Source of the DNA: Brugia malayi | Taxonomy: Eukaryota; Nematoda; Chromadorea; Rhabditida; Onchocercidae | Length of the DNA stretch: 64,000 nt | Reading direction: 5' to 3' | NCBI RefSeq assembly: GCF_000002995.4 | Contig: NW_025062476.1 | Coordinates: 7,471,001 to 7,535,000, forward strand | Shown: positions 62,313-64,000 of the stretch, piece after piece | How the letters are laid out: every line of letters starts with the position of its first letter | How positions within the stretch are numbered: position 1 is the first letter of the stretch | Made by a program: the position numbers and the translations under genes | The notes under the pieces: model-generated | The model's database searches: none | Seen by the model: the letters and a program-made list of their open reading frames with translations, nothing else | Told to the model about the DNA's origin: nothing

Positions 62313-63847
62313 AATTTGCTATATACTGAACCATTAAATCTTATGACTGATTTATTTCTTGTACTTCGTTGATTTTTTGATCTTTTTGTTCATTTAATGT
62401 TTCTCTCATAATTTTGCATCTCAGCAAAAATTTCCCTGTTTTCGAAAAAGAAAAAAAAACAGTACTGCAATTTTTTCTTTTTGTTTTTTGATTTTATCTC
62501 ATTTTACGTTCTCTTCCTGCTTCCTTCATTGGTTTTTTAATTTTATTGGCAAACAGTATTTTACGTTCTCGTGCATTCTGCAAGAAATTGGAGTTTGAGA
62601 CACGAAGTTTTCCATTTCCAAAGTTTCCATTTATGAAGTAATTTGGTAGAGGAAAAGGTTTGCATTACATGCAAGTTTGTAATATTTGTTATAGAAAGTG
62701 GCTTGGATGTTTTGCTGATCATTCGAGTTCTTAAAAAAAAGATCTTAGTTATTGCTTTCGCATAGATGCCTACTTTGTAGAGACGTTACCATACATGTTC
62801 CATATTTTCATAAGACATCTCACTTAGTGAATCACTTGTACCTTCAAAATATTTTCAGAATTTTTAACGTCATATATCACAAGTTAGCAGTGGTAATTGC
62901 TGCCAGCTATTATCAGAATTAAAGCAACATCATTGTGGTAAGATTATGCTTAGGATAGTATAGAAATGTACAATATTTTGCATATTTTTTGACCAGAAGA
63001 AGTTAACTGAAATTAAGTAATAAAACTTAAAGAGTAGATGAAATAGAAAAGTAACAAGACCAACAAACAAAGGGTTGTGTGATGAAATGATAATGAGCAA
63101 AGGGTTGAAAAGGAATTGAAAAATAACAAAAGGCATCAATCAGCATTCATTTCTCTGACAATTATAATCAAAAACATTATAATATTTATCAGCAATTGAA
63201 TGTTTATCAGCTCATTACTTCAGCAATTTCACCGAAACCTATTTTACTAATAGCAAATGAAGAAATAAAATAAAAACTTCCTTAATAAAGATCATTTTTT
63301 GAATACATAAAAAAAAATATTCGTTATAAAGCATAAAAATATGCTCTCCATGCGATAAAACGAATTATTCTTCTAGAATAAGTCGAATTTCTGGAATTGA
63401 AATATCAACCATTAATCATTAAATTATTCTATAGAAAAATTCGTAGCCTATTCTCTATCCTTTTTACGAAAAATTAATCCAGCAGACTTCAAGAGATGAA
63501 TTAATCGGTAATCGACAATTGGTAATCATTGCCAGAATTAAATCATTGGAAATTTTAGTAGCTTGCAACACTAATATCCGATATGAAATTTGATAATTCA
63601 ATCGATTGCATATCAACTAGGATATTTTGGCCACTAGTGGAATTCAGCTATTTCAATCTTCGCTATTTTGTTCCGGAAAATTTTGTGCTATCACACTAAT
63701 GGTGTGAAAAGGTTTATTTCTCGTTGTGATCTAGCGGGAAGTAAGTCATAGAAAATTCTAGATCTTTGATCTCATCAGTTCTTGATACCGTTCATTGTTT
63801 GCTGCCAGTATTGCAAACATGCTCCCTTGGAGAACGGTGAGCTCAGT
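62313..63847. other. Intergenic, no gene seen
   Basis: 3' flank of PLRG1, AT-rich, with no convincing exon, RNA gene or repeat. Confidence 0.55.
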
Positions 63848-64000
63848 TTTCCGTTCCCCTCTCCTCCTCCTTTCCCCTTTCTCCCTCCTCTTCTCTCTCT
63901 ACCTCCTCTTTTCCTCTTTCCTTCCTTCTGCCCTCTCCTTCCCTCCTTACCTCTTTCTCCCTTTTTCTCCTCTCTCCCATCCTCTCCCTTCTGTCCTCTT
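63848..64000 (+). repeat. Polypyrimidine tract
   Basis: About 150 bases of almost uninterrupted C/T (TCC, CTC and TTTC blocks with only a handful of purines), running off the end of the window. It is capable of triplex formation and prone to length instability. Confidence 0.9.

Overview
This is nuclear DNA from a filarial nematode, most likely Brugia or a close relative. It is very AT-rich, the genes have many short exons with nematode-style acceptors (TTTCAG/TTTTAG), and it carries two copies of an Abundant Larval Transcript (ALT) gene, a family I know only from filarial worms. A cuticle collagen and a MUT-7-type exonuclease also fit. Species assignment is inference.

Layout. 1-4140 (+): 3' part of a MUT-7/EXD3-like 3'-5' exonuclease. 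6175-8696 (-): cuticle collagen, six exons, one apparent GC-AG intron. 8697-12636: AT-rich spacer with a 1.4 kb foldback element and a 281-bp repeat. 12637-14580 (+): tyrosine-phosphatase domain with degenerate catalytic residues and no N-terminal exons that I could find. 15037-16455 (+): small two-LIM protein. 18268-24567 (-): BTBD10 orthologue, 12 exons. 25845-26430: decayed non-LTR retrotransposon. 26543-41636: a 15 kb near-perfect palindrome. 45499-49609 (+): hyccin/FAM126. 52690-58811 (+): DHX16/MOG-4 splicing helicase. 59293-62312 (+): PLRG1/Prp46 WD40 splicing factor. The window ends in a polypyrimidine tract.

The palindrome is the highlight. Arms of about 6.72 kb (26543-33261) and 6.78 kb (34859-41636) flank a 1.6 kb spacer. 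Each arm carries one alt gene encoding the same 125-residue secreted protein, arranged tail to tail. Each ends just beyond a tRNA-Gly(CCC) gene. By eye I found only three substitutions, a 3-bp homopolymer indel and a 62-bp minisatellite difference between arms, so the intergenic DNA is as conserved as the genes. This means a very young duplication, continuing gene conversion, or an assembly artefact. One 281-bp segment of each arm also recurs, base for base, beside the phosphatase gene about 19 kb away.

Functional links: DHX16 and PLRG1 are both spliceosome activation factors and lie head to tail 481 bp apart, like a nematode operon. The others look like unrelated neighbours. Exon borders were read by eye from splice signals and reading-frame continuity; CDS coordinates are full spans including introns.
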